Part shown: one piece after another, positions 8,699-19,085 of the stretch
Layout: each line of letters starts with the position of its first letter
Position numbering within the stretch: the first letter of the stretch is position 1
Source of the DNA: an uncultured beta proteobacterium
GTDB lineage: Bacteria > Pseudomonadota > Gammaproteobacteria > Burkholderiales > Burkholderiaceae_B
DNA length: 33,917 bases
Assembly: GCA_903958565.1 (NCBI GenBank)
Contig: CAJBTJ010000412.1
Span: 1 to 33,917, forward strand
Direction of reading: 5' to 3'
Notes under the pieces: model-generated
The model's database searches: none
Told to the model about the DNA's origin: nothing
What the model saw: only the letters and a program-made list of their open reading frames with translations
Made by a program: the position numbers and the translations under genes

Positions 8699-9132
8699 TT
8701 GTAGATGAGTTCGGGGTCTTTGAGAACGGGGTCAACAGTAACCCATTTGAGCACGGCATTGCCCGAGGCCTCAGTTTGCGACTCTAGTCGCTGGTAAAAA
8801 CAGCTGGCACGACCAGTGTGGCAGGCAATACCGCCAAGTTGTTCAACCTTTAGCAAAATCACATCTGCATCGCAGTCCAGGCGAAGCTCCAGCACGCGCT
8901 GCATATGGCCGGATTCCTCTCCTTTGCGCCACAGGCGGCTGCGAGAGCGCGACCAGAATACCGCACGTCCGGTTTGTGCGGTTTCCGCAAGCGACTCGGC
9001 ATTCATCCAAGCGACCATCAGGATTTGACCGTTGACGGCGTCCTGCGCAATGGCAGGCACCAAGCCCTGCGCATCAAAGCGCACGTCGGCGAGCCAAGAG
9101 GGCAATGCGGGGTTTGTAGTGAGCGTTGACAT
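8695..9132 (-). CDS. hisI: Phosphoribosyl-AMP cyclohydrolase
   Basis: HisI opens the adenine ring of phosphoribosyl-AMP, the third step of histidine synthesis. The 145-residue product has the magnesium-binding DCDAD cluster and the zinc cysteines in DCDAD and [12 protein letters not shown] chose the ATG at 9132 because GAGG lies 5 bases upstream and it starts one base after the hisF stop; the open frame continues to 9240 but would lie inside hisF. Translational coupling with both neighbours is likely. Confidence 0.96.
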   Translation of the reverse strand: MSTLTTNPALPSWLADVRFDAQGLVPAIAQDAVNGQILMVAWMNAESLAETAQTGRAVFWSRSRSRLWRKGEESGHMQRVLELRLDCDADVILLKVEQLGGIACHTGRASCFYQRLESQTEASGNAVLKWVTVDPVLKDPELIYK

Positions 9133-9133
9133 A

Positions 9134-9937
9134 TCAGCCTCGCCTGACCGGAATACCGCGAGAAGCCATGAAATCTTTTGCCTCGCGCACGGTGAACTCG
9201 CCATAGTGAAAAATACTAGCCGCCAGCACGGCACTCGCACCGCCTAGCGTCACGCCATCAGCAAGGTGTTGTAGGGTTCCCACACCACCAGAGGCGATCA
9301 CTGGCACTGCGACCGCGTCTGATACCAAGCGAGTGAGCTCCAGATCAAAACCGGATTTAGTCCCGTCACGATCCATGCTGGTGAGCAAGATTTCGCCCGC
9401 ACCGTATTCAGCCATCTTGCGGGCCCAAGCCACCGCGTCAAGACCGGTCCCCTTGCGACCGCCGTGGGTAAATACTTCCCAGGTCGGGGTCGGTGCATCT
9501 TTGACGCGCCGCGCATCAATCGCCACAACGATGCATTGGGACCCGTGATAATCCGAGGCTGCGCGCACGAGGTCTGGGTTAGCGACGGCAGCGCTGTTCA
9601 TTGAAATCTTGTCGGCACCCGCATTAAGTAAGCGCTGGACATCGCTGACTTGTCGGACGCCCCCACCAACAGTCAGGGGGATGAACACCTGTGAGGCGAC
9701 TTGTTCGATGATGGGCAAAATCAAATCACGGCCATCACTCGTTGCCGTGATGTCTAAAAATGTAAGCTCGTCCGCACCTTGTTCGTTGTAGCGTCGTGCA
9801 ATCTCAACGGGATCTCCCGCGTCAACGAGCTGGACAAAGTTCACGCCCTTAACAACACGCCCAGCCGTGACATCTAGGCAGGGAATAATGCGACGAGTCA
9901 GTCCGCTGACCGCGCTCGGCGCCGTTGAGATGGTCAT
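9134..9937 (-). CDS. hisF: Imidazole glycerol phosphate synthase, cyclase subunit
   Basis: HisF is the beta/alpha-barrel cyclase that uses ammonia delivered by HisH to make imidazole glycerol phosphate and AICAR. The 267-residue protein has the catalytic aspartates Asp22 in IIPCLDV and Asp141 in VVAIDAR, plus phosphate-binding glycine loops (TVGGGV, ASGGVG). The ATG at 9937 overlaps the hisA stop by 4 bases (ATGA). A short leader of about 14 residues precedes the barrel; the family normally starts slightly later, but the overlap supports this start. Confidence 0.97.
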   Translation of the reverse strand: MTISTAPSAVSGLTRRIIPCLDVTAGRVVKGVNFVQLVDAGDPVEIARRYNEQGADELTFLDITATSDGRDLILPIIEQVASQVFIPLTVGGGVRQVSDVQRLLNAGADKISMNSAAVANPDLVRAASDYHGSQCIVVAIDARRVKDAPTPTWEVFTHGGRKGTGLDAVAWARKMAEYGAGEILLTSMDRDGTKSGFDLELTRLVSDAVAVPVIASGGVGTLQHLADGVTLGGASAVLAASIFHYGEFTVREAKDFMASRGIPVRRG

Positions 9938-10674
9938 GGTGAAAGTTCGTCAGCGCGTAGTTGTGCCGCTTCGAAGTCCAGTGTGCCTTCGTAGATGCTG
10001 CGGCCCAAGATCGCACCTTCGATGCCTTCTTCTTCAACCGCGCATAAGGTATCGATATCGCGCAAGTCCGTCACGCCACCTGAAGCGATCACCGGGATGC
10101 GGACATGTTTTGCGAGTCGAACCGTCGCTTCGATATTTACACCGCTCAGCATGCCATCTCGCCCGATGTCAGTGTAGATAATTGCTTCACAGCCATAGTC
10201 TTCAAACTTTTTAGCTAAGTCTGTGACGTCGTGCTTGGTGAGCTTGCTCCAACCGTCGGTCGCCACTTTGCCGTCTTTGGCATCAAGTCCGACAATGATG
10301 CTTCCAGGGAAAGCGCCGCAGGCGTCATGCAAGAACCCTGGATTTTTCACGGCAGCGGTGCCGATGATGACGTAAGAGATACCAAAATCAAGATAGCGCT
10401 CAATCGTGTCGAGGTCCCGGATACCACCACCAATTTGCACCGGCATCTCTGAACCGACGGAGTTAACGATCGCTTTAATGACGGCTTCGTTTTTAGGTTT
10501 GCCGGCGACGGCACCGTTGAGGTCGACGAGATGCAAACGACGTGCACCAAGGTCATACCAGTGCATCGCCATTGCGACGGGATCTTCGGAGAATACAGTC
10601 GCATCCTCCATGTCACCTTGGCGGAGTCTTACACAGCGACCGTCTTTGAGGTCAATTGCAGGGATCAGCAGCAT
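9934..10674 (-). CDS. hisA: ProFAR isomerase
   Basis: HisA isomerises ProFAR to PRFAR, the step before HisHF. The 246-residue barrel protein has catalytic Asp8 (IPAIDLKDG) and Asp131 (VGLDAKDG), and the [11 protein letters not shown] phosphate-site strand. The ATG at 10674 lacks a strong Shine-Dalgarno. It follows hisH after 68 bases, one of the longest gaps within the his genes, and overlaps hisF. Confidence 0.96.
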   Translation of the reverse strand: MLLIPAIDLKDGRCVRLRQGDMEDATVFSEDPVAMAMHWYDLGARRLHLVDLNGAVAGKPKNEAVIKAIVNSVGSEMPVQIGGGIRDLDTIERYLDFGISYVIIGTAAVKNPGFLHDACGAFPGSIIVGLDAKDGKVATDGWSKLTKHDVTDLAKKFEDYGCEAIIYTDIGRDGMLSGVNIEATVRLAKHVRIPVIASGGVTDLRDIDTLCAVEEEGIEGAILGRSIYEGTLDFEAAQLRADELSP

Positions 10675-10742
10675 ATCTTTTCGTGATCAAGAGCGGGACG
10701 GCATCGTACACATTATGCGTACGCACCTAACGCTCGGTTGGG

Positions 10743-11399
10743 TTAAGGATTCCAGTCTACAAAATTACGGTAAAGACGCAAACCCGAATCAGCACTTTTT
10801 TCGGGGTGAAACTGTACGGCAAAGATATTTTCGTGCGCAACAGCACAAGTAAACAGCACGCCGTACTGGCTCTGGCCAACGGTTAACGCAGAGTCGGTCG
10901 GTGCAGCGTAGTAACTGTGTACAAAATAAAACGGAGTGAAATCAACAATGCCTGCCCAAAGCGCATGGGGGCGTGTTTGACGAACAGGATTCCAACCCAT
11001 GTGGGGGACTTTAAGCCGACTGGCACGATCGGTTTGTTCGCCGAGCTGTTCTGCAAAGAGCGGCCCACTGAAGCGTTTGACTTCGCCTTTGAAAATACCG
11101 AGGCTTGCTGTATTGCCTTCGTCGCTGCGTTCAAAGAGCATTTGCTCGCCCACACAAACACCCAGCAAAGGCTTGTTGCGTGCGGCGCGCACGACTGCCT
11201 CGCGCAAGCCAGCTGCGTCTAGCGTACGCATACAGTCTGACATCGCACCTTGCCCAGGAAACACGACGCGATCTGCCGCGTCAATGTCTTGCGCGCGCTT
11301 GCACAGATGAATATCAGCCTCAGGCGCTGCGTGGCGCAAGGCTCGTTCAACGGAGTGGTAGTTGCCCATGCCGTAGTCGACGATGGCAATCGAAGTCAT
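10743..11399 (-). CDS. hisH: Imidazole glycerol phosphate synthase, glutaminase subunit
   Basis: HisH is the class I glutamine amidotransferase that feeds ammonia to HisF. In its 218 residues the triad is visible as Cys82 (GVCVGEQ), His198 and Glu200 (FHPEKS). The oxyanion-strand motif reads FPGQGAM. It begins 3 bases after the hisB stop with no obvious Shine-Dalgarno, so translation probably depends on coupling to hisB. In several Burkholderia genomes a marC-like gene sits between hisB and hisH; none is present here. Confidence 0.96.
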   Translation of the reverse strand: MTSIAIVDYGMGNYHSVERALRHAAPEADIHLCKRAQDIDAADRVVFPGQGAMSDCMRTLDAAGLREAVVRAARNKPLLGVCVGEQMLFERSDEGNTASLGIFKGEVKRFSGPLFAEQLGEQTDRASRLKVPHMGWNPVRQTRPHALWAGIVDFTPFYFVHSYYAAPTDSALTVGQSQYGVLFTCAVAHENIFAVQFHPEKSADSGLRLYRNFVDWNP

Positions 11400-11402
11400 A
11401 GG

Positions 11403-11990
11403 CTAGAGCACGCCTTTGGTCGAAGGCACCACGCCAGCAATCCGTGGATCGAGCTCGAGCGCCATACGTAGCGCGCGCCCAGTTGCTTTGAAAATTGTCT
11501 CGCACTGGTGATGCGCGTTGACACCGCGCAGGTTGTCGATGTGCATCGTCAGCAGAGCGTGGTTCACGAGTCCTTGGAAGAACTCGATCGTCAGATCAAC
11601 GTCAAAGTCACCCACGCGTGCGCGGGTGAAAGGAACATGAAACTGCAACCCGGGACGACCAGAGAAGTCGACCACCACGCGCGAGAGCGCTTCGTCGAGG
11701 GGCACATAGGCGTGACCGTAACGACGAATACCCGCCTTATCGCCAACAGCCTTCGCGATGGCTTGGCCAAGCGTGATCCCCACATCTTCCACGGTGTGGT
11801 GTGCATCAATGTGCAAATCACCTTCTGCATGAACGTCGAGATCGATCAAGCCATGGCGCGCGATCTGATCAAGCATGTGATCTAGAAAGGGCACGCCGGT
11901 ATTGAGTTTCTGTCGGCCGGTGCCATCTAAGTTGATCGCTACGCGAATACGCGTTTCGTTTGTGTTGCGGGTAATTTCTGCAGTACGCAT
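11403..11990 (-). CDS. hisB: Imidazoleglycerol-phosphate dehydratase, monofunctional
   Basis: HisB dehydrates imidazole glycerol phosphate to imidazole acetol phosphate. The 195-residue product has the two manganese-binding motifs, HHTVED (64-69) and HHQCE (160-164). There is no histidinol-phosphatase domain, so that activity must be encoded elsewhere. I chose the ATG at 11990 (MRTAEITRN) because it matches the usual start of the family; an ATG at 12008 would add six residues. The product's substrate-consuming partner HisC is not encoded next door as would be usual. Confidence 0.95.
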   Translation of the reverse strand: MRTAEITRNTNETRIRVAINLDGTGRQKLNTGVPFLDHMLDQIARHGLIDLDVHAEGDLHIDAHHTVEDVGITLGQAIAKAVGDKAGIRRYGHAYVPLDEALSRVVVDFSGRPGLQFHVPFTRARVGDFDVDLTIEFFQGLVNHALLTMHIDNLRGVNAHHQCETIFKATGRALRMALELDPRIAGVVPSTKGVL

Positions 11991-12018
11991 GTCGTGCACT
12001 CGTGTCATCGGACTCGAT

Positions 12019-12024
12019 ATTGTA
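12019..12024 (-). promoter_or_regulatory. Possible -10 box in the hisD-hisB gap
   Basis: TACAAT on the minus strand lies about 29 bases before the hisB start, inside the 70-base gap where hisC would normally be. The -35 region is poor. If used, it would give hisB and downstream genes an internal promoter. Evidence is weak. I see no remnant of hisC in the gap. Confidence 0.2.
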
Positions 12025-12060
12025 TGGCGGTCTGGGTCGTTTATGAGTGATGTAGGCCGA

Positions 12061-13365
12061 TTACTTACCCGTGAGTCGGAAACTGGCGCTGGCCGCGTGC
12101 GCAGATAGTCCCTCTCCCAAGGCGAGTTCATTGGCGATTTTGCCCAATGTTTGTGCCCCGGCGGCAGACACATGGATCAGGCTCGAACGTTTTTGGAAGT
12201 CGTAGACCCCTAAGGGCGACGAAAATCGCGCAGTGCGTGACGTGGGCAACACATGGTTTGGTCCGGCACAATAGTCGCCGAGCGCTTCGGAGCTGTGCGC
12301 CCCCATAAAAATAGCCCCAGCGTGGCGCAAGCGGGATAACCATTGCTCGGGCTGTTCAGTAGAGACCTCAAGGTGTTCGGGGGCGATCCGGTTGCTGATC
12401 TCGCAAGCTTCGGCGAGGTCGCGCACGTGAATCAGAGCGCCACGATCGCGCAGACTCGTGCGAATAATGTCAGCGCGGGGCATGGTGGGCAACAGACGCG
12501 CGATCGAAGCCTCAACGGCGTCAAGATAGTGCTCATCCGGGCAAAGCAAGATTGCTTGAGCCAGCTCGTCGTGTTCTGCCTGCGAAAACAGATCCATGGC
12601 GATCCAGTCTGCGGGCGTCTTGCCGTCACAAATAATCAAAATTTCACTTGGCCCAGCGATCATATCGATCCCGACCGTGCCAAATACGCGTCGTTTGGCG
12701 GCGGCCACATAGGCATTGCCCGGCCCGACGATCTTGTCAACCGCAGGGACGGTCTCAGTGCCATAGGCCAGGGCGCCGACCGCTTGGGCGCCACCGATCG
12801 CAAAACAACGATCGACGCCGGCAATCGCAGCCGCAGCCAACACCATGGCATTGCGCTGACCGTGTGGCGTGGGAGTGACCATAATGACTTCGGACACACC
12901 CGCTACTTTGGCGGGGATTGCATTCATGAGGACCGACGAGGGATAGGCGGCTTTGCCACCCGGCACGTACAGGCCGACACGATCTAAAGGCGTAATTTGT
13001 TGTCCTAGCTTGGTGCCGTCTTGCTCGACGTAAGACCAGCTCTCTTGGCGCTGGTGGTCGTGGTAGGCGCGCACGCGCGCCGCCGCAACCTCAAGCGCTT
13101 TTCTCTGAGGGGCAGGTAAGCTTGTAAGCGCTCGCTCCCACTCTTGCTTAGGTATTTCAAGGGCGGCAACGTTAGCTGCATTGACTTGATCAAACTGATT
13201 GGTGAGTTCGAGCAGGGCGGCGTCACCTTCGTGGCGCACGCGTTGCAGGATACGAGCCGTGACGGCTTCGATTGCATCGTCTTGCTCTGCATCAAAAGCC
13301 AGTAGTTTTTTGAGGGTGGCCTCAAAGTCCGGCGCCGATGATTTCAGCCTAGTGATCGTCGACAT
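12061..13365 (-). CDS. hisD: Histidinol dehydrogenase
   Basis: HisD carries out the last two oxidations, from histidinol to histidine, using NAD and a bound zinc ion. The 434-residue product shows the family landmarks: [15 protein letters not shown] with two zinc ligands, PEHLE with the catalytic Glu-His pair reversed as [15 protein letters not shown], and a C-terminal GLSAHAAS histidine ligand. The ATG at 13365 starts 2 bases after the hisG stop. It is followed by hisB after a 70-base gap. Confidence 0.97.
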   Translation of the reverse strand: MSTITRLKSSAPDFEATLKKLLAFDAEQDDAIEAVTARILQRVRHEGDAALLELTNQFDQVNAANVAALEIPKQEWERALTSLPAPQRKALEVAAARVRAYHDHQRQESWSYVEQDGTKLGQQITPLDRVGLYVPGGKAAYPSSVLMNAIPAKVAGVSEVIMVTPTPHGQRNAMVLAAAAIAGVDRCFAIGGAQAVGALAYGTETVPAVDKIVGPGNAYVAAAKRRVFGTVGIDMIAGPSEILIICDGKTPADWIAMDLFSQAEHDELAQAILLCPDEHYLDAVEASIARLLPTMPRADIIRTSLRDRGALIHVRDLAEACEISNRIAPEHLEVSTEQPEQWLSRLRHAGAIFMGAHSSEALGDYCAGPNHVLPTSRTARFSSPLGVYDFQKRSSLIHVSAAGAQTLGKIANELALGEGLSAHAASASFRLTGK

Positions 13366-13367
13366 AG

Positions 13368-14039
13368 TTACTCGCGGCTCGCACGTTCGAAGGCATCAAG
13401 AAGGGGTTGCAACTGCGTGTGACGAGTTTTTAGCGCCGCCCGGTTCACAACCAATCGAGATGAAATCGGCATGATGTCTTCAACAGCGACCAGATCGTTC
13501 GCCTTGAGCGTATTGCCGGTTGAAACAAGATCGACAATCGCATCGGCTAAGCCGACGAGCGGCGCGAGCTCCATGGAGCCATAAAGCTTAATGAGGTCGA
13601 CGTAGACCCCTTTGGCCGCGAAGTGCTCACGGGCCGCTTGCGTGTATTTTGTGGCGACACGCAAACGCGCGCCCTGATGCACGGCAGCGCTGTAATCAAA
13701 GCCTTTGCGCACGGCAACGGACAATCGGCACTTTGCAATATTCAGATCAATCGGTTGGTACAGGCCGCCTGGGTGCTGGGCCGCGTGTTCGATGAGCACG
13801 TCTTTACCCGCAATGCCGAGATCTGCTGCGCCGTACTCAACATAGGTCGGGACATCAGAGGCGCGCACGATAATTAAGCGCAAATTCGGATCGCTTGTCG
13901 CGATAATGAGTTTGCGGGATTGCTCGGGATTTTCGCTCACGCGAATGCCCGCCGCCTCCAGTAAAGGCAGAGTTTCTTCAAAAATGCGCCCTTTTGAGAG
14001 CGCCATCGTCAGTGGCCGATCGAGCGCTTGCGTGCTCAT
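13368..14039 (-). CDS. hisG: ATP phosphoribosyltransferase, short form
   Basis: HisG starts the pathway by joining ATP and PRPP. At 223 residues it is the short form, which lacks the C-terminal regulatory domain. Members of this form work as a hetero-octamer with HisZ, a histidyl-tRNA synthetase paralogue that carries feedback inhibition. No hisZ lies in the window, so it must be elsewhere. Landmarks are LALSKGR-like [11 protein letters not shown] near residue 12 and the PRPP loop [13 protein letters not shown]. The ATG at 14039 has AAGGA at 6 bases. It follows murA after 10 bases. Confidence 0.96.
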   Translation of the reverse strand: MSTQALDRPLTMALSKGRIFEETLPLLEAAGIRVSENPEQSRKLIIATSDPNLRLIIVRASDVPTYVEYGAADLGIAGKDVLIEHAAQHPGGLYQPIDLNIAKCRLSVAVRKGFDYSAAVHQGARLRVATKYTQAAREHFAAKGVYVDLIKLYGSMELAPLVGLADAIVDLVSTGNTLKANDLVAVEDIMPISSRLVVNRAALKTRHTQLQPLLDAFERASRE

Positions 14040-14049
14040 GAGGTTTCCT

Positions 14050-15305
<1,256 letters not shown>

Positions 15306-15306
<1 letters not shown>

Positions 15307-15548
15307 TAGCGATTTCCGTTGAACTCTTCAGGGGTCAGTGTCTGCATGGAGAGTGCGTGGATCTCTTGCTTCATGCGGTCGCCCAGTGCGGCATACACGA
15401 GTTGGTGACGCGCGATCAATCGCTTGCCTGCAAACGCAGCACTTACGATAACCGCCTCAAAGTGGGCGCCGTCACCGGTCACTTCAATATGTTCGCAGTC
15501 CAGACCATCGGCGATGTAAGTACGAATGTTTTCTGGGGTGGGCAGCAT
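15306..15548 (-). CDS. BolA/IbaG-family protein
   Basis: This 80-residue protein has the BolA fold sequence: an N-terminal helix ([12 protein letters not shown]), the strand [10 protein letters not shown], and the signature [28 protein letters not shown] placement directly before murA is typical of IbaG (YrbA), a BolA relative that binds Fe-S clusters with monothiol glutaredoxins. I chose the ATG at 15548 with AAGGA about 11 bases upstream; the open frame continues upstream into the permease gene. The likely name is ibaG, but I leave the symbol empty because BolA paralogues are hard to separate by eye. Confidence 0.88.
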
Positions 15549-15564
15549 AGTAGTCAACGTCCTT

Positions 15565-16356
15565 TTAAGTTCTAAGTTTGTAGCCATTGCCCAGGAGTCT
15601 CAAGGCAAAGAGAGTCAGTACACCAAACACGCCTGCGACAACAGCTAGGCTATGCCAGGGTGATACATCAGCCACCCCAAAAAAGCCGTACCGAAAGCCA
15701 TCGATGGTGTAGAACAAAGGATTCCAGTGCGATACGTGTTGCCAAAAAACGGGTAAGGAGTGGATGGAATAAAAAACACCAGATAGAAATGTAGCAGGCA
15801 TGATCAAAAAGTTTTGAAAGGCCGCCAGCTGATCGAATTTTTCGGAAGTCAGCCCTGCAATCAGGCCAAGGATGGACATGATGCCGCAAGAAAGCACAGC
15901 AAACACAAGCATCCAGACAGGGTGCTTAACCAAGAGCGGGGCAAAGTAAAGCGACACAAGCCACACGCAGGCTCCGACCGCGACACCACGCACGATGCCC
16001 GCCAACACATAGGCACTAAAAAACTCCCGGTGTGAAATAGGTGGCAGCAGCACAAAAACGAGGTTGCCCGTCACACGACTTTGAATGAGCGAAGACGATG
16101 GGTTTGCAAAGGCGTTTTGCAACATGCTCATCATCATGAGGCCGGGAATGAGAAAAGCGGTGTAGGGCACGCTGCCGTATACCTGTACGCGATCTTGCAA
16201 CACTTGCGCGAAGATCACCAAATAAAGTAGCGCGGTGATGACGGGTGCAGCAATCGTCTGAAAACCAACTTTCCAAAAACGCAGTAATTCCTTGCCTAGC
16301 AGCGTTGGAAATCCTGAGCCTGCGCCAGCGCGCACGGTAAGAACGGGTGTGGTCAC
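15565..16356 (-). CDS. ABC-2 type transporter permease
   Basis: This 263-residue membrane protein has about six hydrophobic segments and the ABC-2 permease landmarks: a middle PGLMMMSMLQNAF segment and the late FLIMPATFLSGVFYS signature with HSLPVFWQ. It resembles YadH/NodJ-type exporters. The start is a GTG at 16356 overlapping the ATPase stop by 4 bases (GTGA), so the two are translationally coupled. The substrate is unknown; placement within lipid and cell-wall genes suggests an envelope molecule, but that is inference only. Confidence 0.9.
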   Translation of the reverse strand: MTTPVLTVRAGAGSGFPTLLGKELLRFWKVGFQTIAAPVITALLYLVIFAQVLQDRVQVYGSVPYTAFLIPGLMMMSMLQNAFANPSSSLIQSRVTGNLVFVLLPPISHREFFSAYVLAGIVRGVAVGACVWLVSLYFAPLLVKHPVWMLVFAVLSCGIMSILGLIAGLTSEKFDQLAAFQNFLIMPATFLSGVFYSIHSLPVFWQHVSHWNPLFYTIDGFRYGFFGVADVSPWHSLAVVAGVFGVLTLFALRLLGNGYKLRT

Positions 16357-17144
16357 GCGAGCACCTCCGTTATATTTTTGTCATCAGCACTCATGATCTG
16401 TACGAACGCTTGCTCCAGATTTCCGCCAGCACGCGCGAGCAGAGCCTGCGTTGTGTCGAGGGCAACCAGTTTGCCGCGCTTGAGCATGGCGATACGGCCG
16501 CAGAGCGCTTGGGCCTCTTCAAGATAATGCGTCGTCAACAGAATGGTGTGACCGTCCCGATTGAGTCGAGAAATAAACTCCCATAAACTTCGACGCAGAT
16601 CGACGTCTACACCAGCAGTGGGCTCATCCAAAATAATGACAGGCGGGCGATGGACTAAGGCTTGTGCGACCAACACGCGGCGCTTCATCCCGCCCGATAG
16701 AGCGCGCATGTTTTCATCGGCCTTATCGGTAAGACCTAGGTTAGCCAAGATTTCATCGATCCAGTCGTCATTGCGGCGAAAACCAAAATAGCCAGATTGA
16801 ATACGTAGTGTTTCACGCACGGTAAAAAATGGATCGTAGACGAGCTCTTGTGGCACGACGCCGAGTGAACGCCGGGCAGCTTGATAGTCCGTGACGACAT
16901 CGTGACCACAGATGCTCGCGCGACCACTGGTGGGCCGACTTAATCCAGCCAGAACCGAAATGAGGGTGGTTTTGCCCGCGCCGTTGGGCCCAAGCAGTGC
17001 AAAAAACTCTCCGTGATCGACGGTGAATGAAACATCGTTAAGGGCCTGAAACCCAGGACCAGTCGGCGGCATAAACAAACCGCGCCAGCCCGTTGCACGC
17101 GGCGCATAGGTTTTTGAAACGTGGTTGAGAGAAACAGCATGCAT
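16353..17144 (-). CDS. ABC transporter ATP-binding protein (YadG/NodI-like)
   Basis: This 263-residue ATPase drives the permease encoded next to it. It has Walker A GPNGAGKTT (52-60), the signature LSGGMKRR, Walker B VIILDEPTAGVD, and the H-loop TTHYLEEAQ. The early insertion before the P-loop (a Pro/Gly-rich segment about 14-32) is seen in relatives of this exporter class. It begins 6 bases after the mlaC stop and overlaps the permease. In many Burkholderiales a STAS gene (mlaB) lies between mlaC and this gene; here there is none. Confidence 0.92.
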   Translation of the reverse strand: MHAVSLNHVSKTYAPRATGWRGLFMPPTGPGFQALNDVSFTVDHGEFFALLGPNGAGKTTLISVLAGLSRPTSGRASICGHDVVTDYQAARRSLGVVPQELVYDPFFTVRETLRIQSGYFGFRRNDDWIDEILANLGLTDKADENMRALSGGMKRRVLVAQALVHRPPVIILDEPTAGVDVDLRRSLWEFISRLNRDGHTILLTTHYLEEAQALCGRIAMLKRGKLVALDTTQALLARAGGNLEQAFVQIMSADDKNITEVLA

Positions 17145-17150
17145 AAATTG

Positions 17151-17783
17151 TTATTGAGCTCGTTTGTTAAGTGCCGCGATCAGACCATCGATGCCACTTT
17201 TACTGATTTCTTGTGTGAATTGGTTCCGATAGTTTTCGATGAGCCAGATGTTTTCAACGTTTAGATCATAAATTTTCCAACCATCGCTTGTTTTTTCAAG
17301 TCGATAGTCCAGCGCGATCGGTTGGGTATTGCTGCTTTGCATGACCTGGGATTTCACCACTACATCGGCGGCCGCAGCGTCGCCACGAAACGCAAGCGTT
17401 TTCATTGCGGTGCCTGCATCGACGCGCGTAAAGGCGCCACTATAGGTGCGCGAGAGCGTACCTCGGAATGCTTTAACAAGCGCCGTTTTTTGTTCGGGCG
17501 TGGCATCCCGCCAGTTGCGTCCAGCTGCGAGACGCGTCGTTTTTTCAAAATTAACGTAGGGCAGAATCAGCTCATCGACGATCTGATTGATACGAGCGAT
17601 GTCCCCGGCCTTTACCCCAGCATCTGCCTTAAGTGCCGCGAGAACTTGATCGGCCACTTGCTGTACAAACTCGTTCGGAGCCCCCATCGCATTTGGCTTG
17701 TTTTGGGCGTGCGCAGGAGCGCCAAGGGCCAGACTGATCAAGAGAGTGGTGTAGGCGGAGAGGCGCAAAAAAAAGAGAGTCAT
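17151..17783 (-). CDS. mlaC: Periplasmic phospholipid-binding protein MlaC
   Basis: MlaC ferries phospholipids across the periplasm between outer-membrane MlaA and the inner-membrane MlaFED complex. The 210-residue product has a signal peptide ending in AHA (about residue 26). A Ttg2D-type domain follows with VDELILPYVNFEKTTRLAAG, TPEQKTALVKAFRGTLSRTY, and the late DGWKIYDLNVENIWLIENYRNQF signature. The ATG at 17783 has AAGG about 10 bases upstream. It is 15 bases after mlaA. Confidence 0.94.
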   Translation of the reverse strand: MTLFFLRLSAYTTLLISLALGAPAHAQNKPNAMGAPNEFVQQVADQVLAALKADAGVKAGDIARINQIVDELILPYVNFEKTTRLAAGRNWRDATPEQKTALVKAFRGTLSRTYSGAFTRVDAGTAMKTLAFRGDAAAADVVVKSQVMQSSNTQPIALDYRLEKTSDGWKIYDLNVENIWLIENYRNQFTQEISKSGIDGLIAALNKRAQ

Positions 17784-17798
17784 GGTTGTCGTACCTTG

Positions 17799-18563
17799 CT
17801 ATTTTTTATTAGTTGTTTCTGTTTCGACGTCTTCGTAGTTAGGCAGAGCTTCACCCTCTGCACCCGGACCACGAACCTGTGCGCTCCGACGCTTCAGGTA
17901 GGCGTCACGAATGAAGCTGTAGCGATCGATTGCGGTGCGATCAATCACATTAGAAATATCGAGTAGCGCCTCACGTCTGATGACGGCCTCTAATCCATAG
18001 AGGGAGTTTCTGAGGTCGATGTTACTCACGGCTGAGCCCCAGCCGACTTGGTTGACATAGAGGTCAACGATTTTCCCCGAGCCATCTCGTAGCGTCGATG
18101 CGCCAATAATTGGTAGCACGACATAGGGCCCAGCGCCGACACCCCAAACGCCGAGTGTGACACCAAAATCATTTGGAATGCGCTGCGCACCGCGTGCGCT
18201 CGCCAGATCAAGACAGCCCCCGAGGCCCGCGGTGGTGTTCAGCAGAACGCGGCCCATGGTGTTGAGTGCGTCAACTTGGCGACCTTGTATGGCGCTATTA
18301 AACATCGACCAGACATCGCCAATGTTCAGAAAAATATTGTAGATACAGGTGCGAATAGGCTGGGGTGTAATAAACGCATAGGCTTCGGCGACAGGCTTGA
18401 AAACAGCACGATCAATAGTTTCATTGAACTCAAACATGGCGCGATTGGAGGCTTCGAGCGGATCGTTGACGTTTGCTGACCCGCCTGGTTGCGTCGAAAC
18501 ACATCCCGTCAGTGCACACAGAGTTAAGACGCTTAGCCAACGGAGTAGAGATGTTCTGTTCAT
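17799..18563 (-). CDS. mlaA: Outer-membrane lipoprotein MlaA (VacJ)
   Basis: MlaA removes misplaced phospholipids from the outer leaflet and passes them to MlaC. The 254-residue product has a lipoprotein signal with lipobox LTGC, then NDPLEASNRAMFEFNETIDRA, the opening signature of the family, and a VVLPIIGASTLRDG segment. I chose the ATG at 18563 because the signal peptide then starts normally; the frame is open upstream to 18635 but would overlap mlaD. In E. coli mlaA lies apart from mlaFEDCB. Here it is inside the cluster between mlaD and mlaC. Confidence 0.95.
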   Translation of the reverse strand: MNRTSLLRWLSVLTLCALTGCVSTQPGGSANVNDPLEASNRAMFEFNETIDRAVFKPVAEAYAFITPQPIRTCIYNIFLNIGDVWSMFNSAIQGRQVDALNTMGRVLLNTTAGLGGCLDLASARGAQRIPNDFGVTLGVWGVGAGPYVVLPIIGASTLRDGSGKIVDLYVNQVGWGSAVSNIDLRNSLYGLEAVIRREALLDISNVIDRTAIDRYSFIRDAYLKRRSAQVRGPGAEGEALPNYEDVETETTNKK

Positions 18564-18576
18564 AGGATCAAAGGCT

Positions 18577-19071
18577 TTACTTTGCCGCAGGTGGCGTGGT
18601 GGCTTGGGGGCTGCCTTGCTTCTCGGCCTGCCCATATAAAAACTGACTAATGAGGCTTTCTAGGACGATGGCGCTTTGAGTGAGCTTGATCGTAGCGCCC
18701 GCAGCGAACGCGGCATCATCGCCACCGGGCTCAAGGCCGATGTATTGCTCGCCAAGAAGGCCCGAAGTTAGGATCTTTGCGGAGGAGTCCAGTGGGAACT
18801 GATAGGATTTTTGCATCTGTAAGGTGACGACCGCTTGAAAAGTCTTCTCGTCGAGTGTGATTGACGCGACGCGTCCCACTACAACGCCAGCGCTTTTGAC
18901 AGGCGCTCGCACCTTCAGGCCGCCGATATTATCAAACTTTGCGGTGAGCGAATAAGTGGGTGCGAAGGAAAAGCTACTGAGGTTGCCTGCGCGCAGCGCG
19001 AGGAAGGTCAAGGCGATCGCCCCGAGCAACACGAAGAGCCCTACCCACCAATCTGTTTTTTCGTTGGACAT
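18577..19071 (-). CDS. mlaD: MCE-domain substrate-binding protein MlaD
   Basis: MlaD forms a hexameric ring anchored in the inner membrane, through which lipids pass between MlaC and MlaFE. The 164-residue product has one N-terminal membrane helix (WWVGLFVLLGAIALTFLAL) followed by a single MCE domain with FDNIGGLKVRAPVKSAGVVVG and the late LLGEQYIGLEPGGD motif. The ATG at 19071 has GGAG at 6 bases. It lies 14 bases after mlaE. Confidence 0.95.
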   Translation of the reverse strand: MSNEKTDWWVGLFVLLGAIALTFLALRAGNLSSFSFAPTYSLTAKFDNIGGLKVRAPVKSAGVVVGRVASITLDEKTFQAVVTLQMQKSYQFPLDSSAKILTSGLLGEQYIGLEPGGDDAAFAAGATIKLTQSAIVLESLISQFLYGQAEKQGSPQATTPPAAK

Positions 19072-19085
19072 ATTTGACTCCGAAA

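Noticed and set aside
12343-12987. A 214-codon open frame on the plus strand inside hisD
   Set aside because: It is antisense to a clear, full-length hisD, has no ribosome site or recognisable domain, and is expected in moderately GC-rich coding DNA.
17322-17966. A 214-codon plus-strand frame opposite mlaC and the end of mlaA
   Set aside because: Both sense genes are intact and recognised, and the frame has no supporting features.
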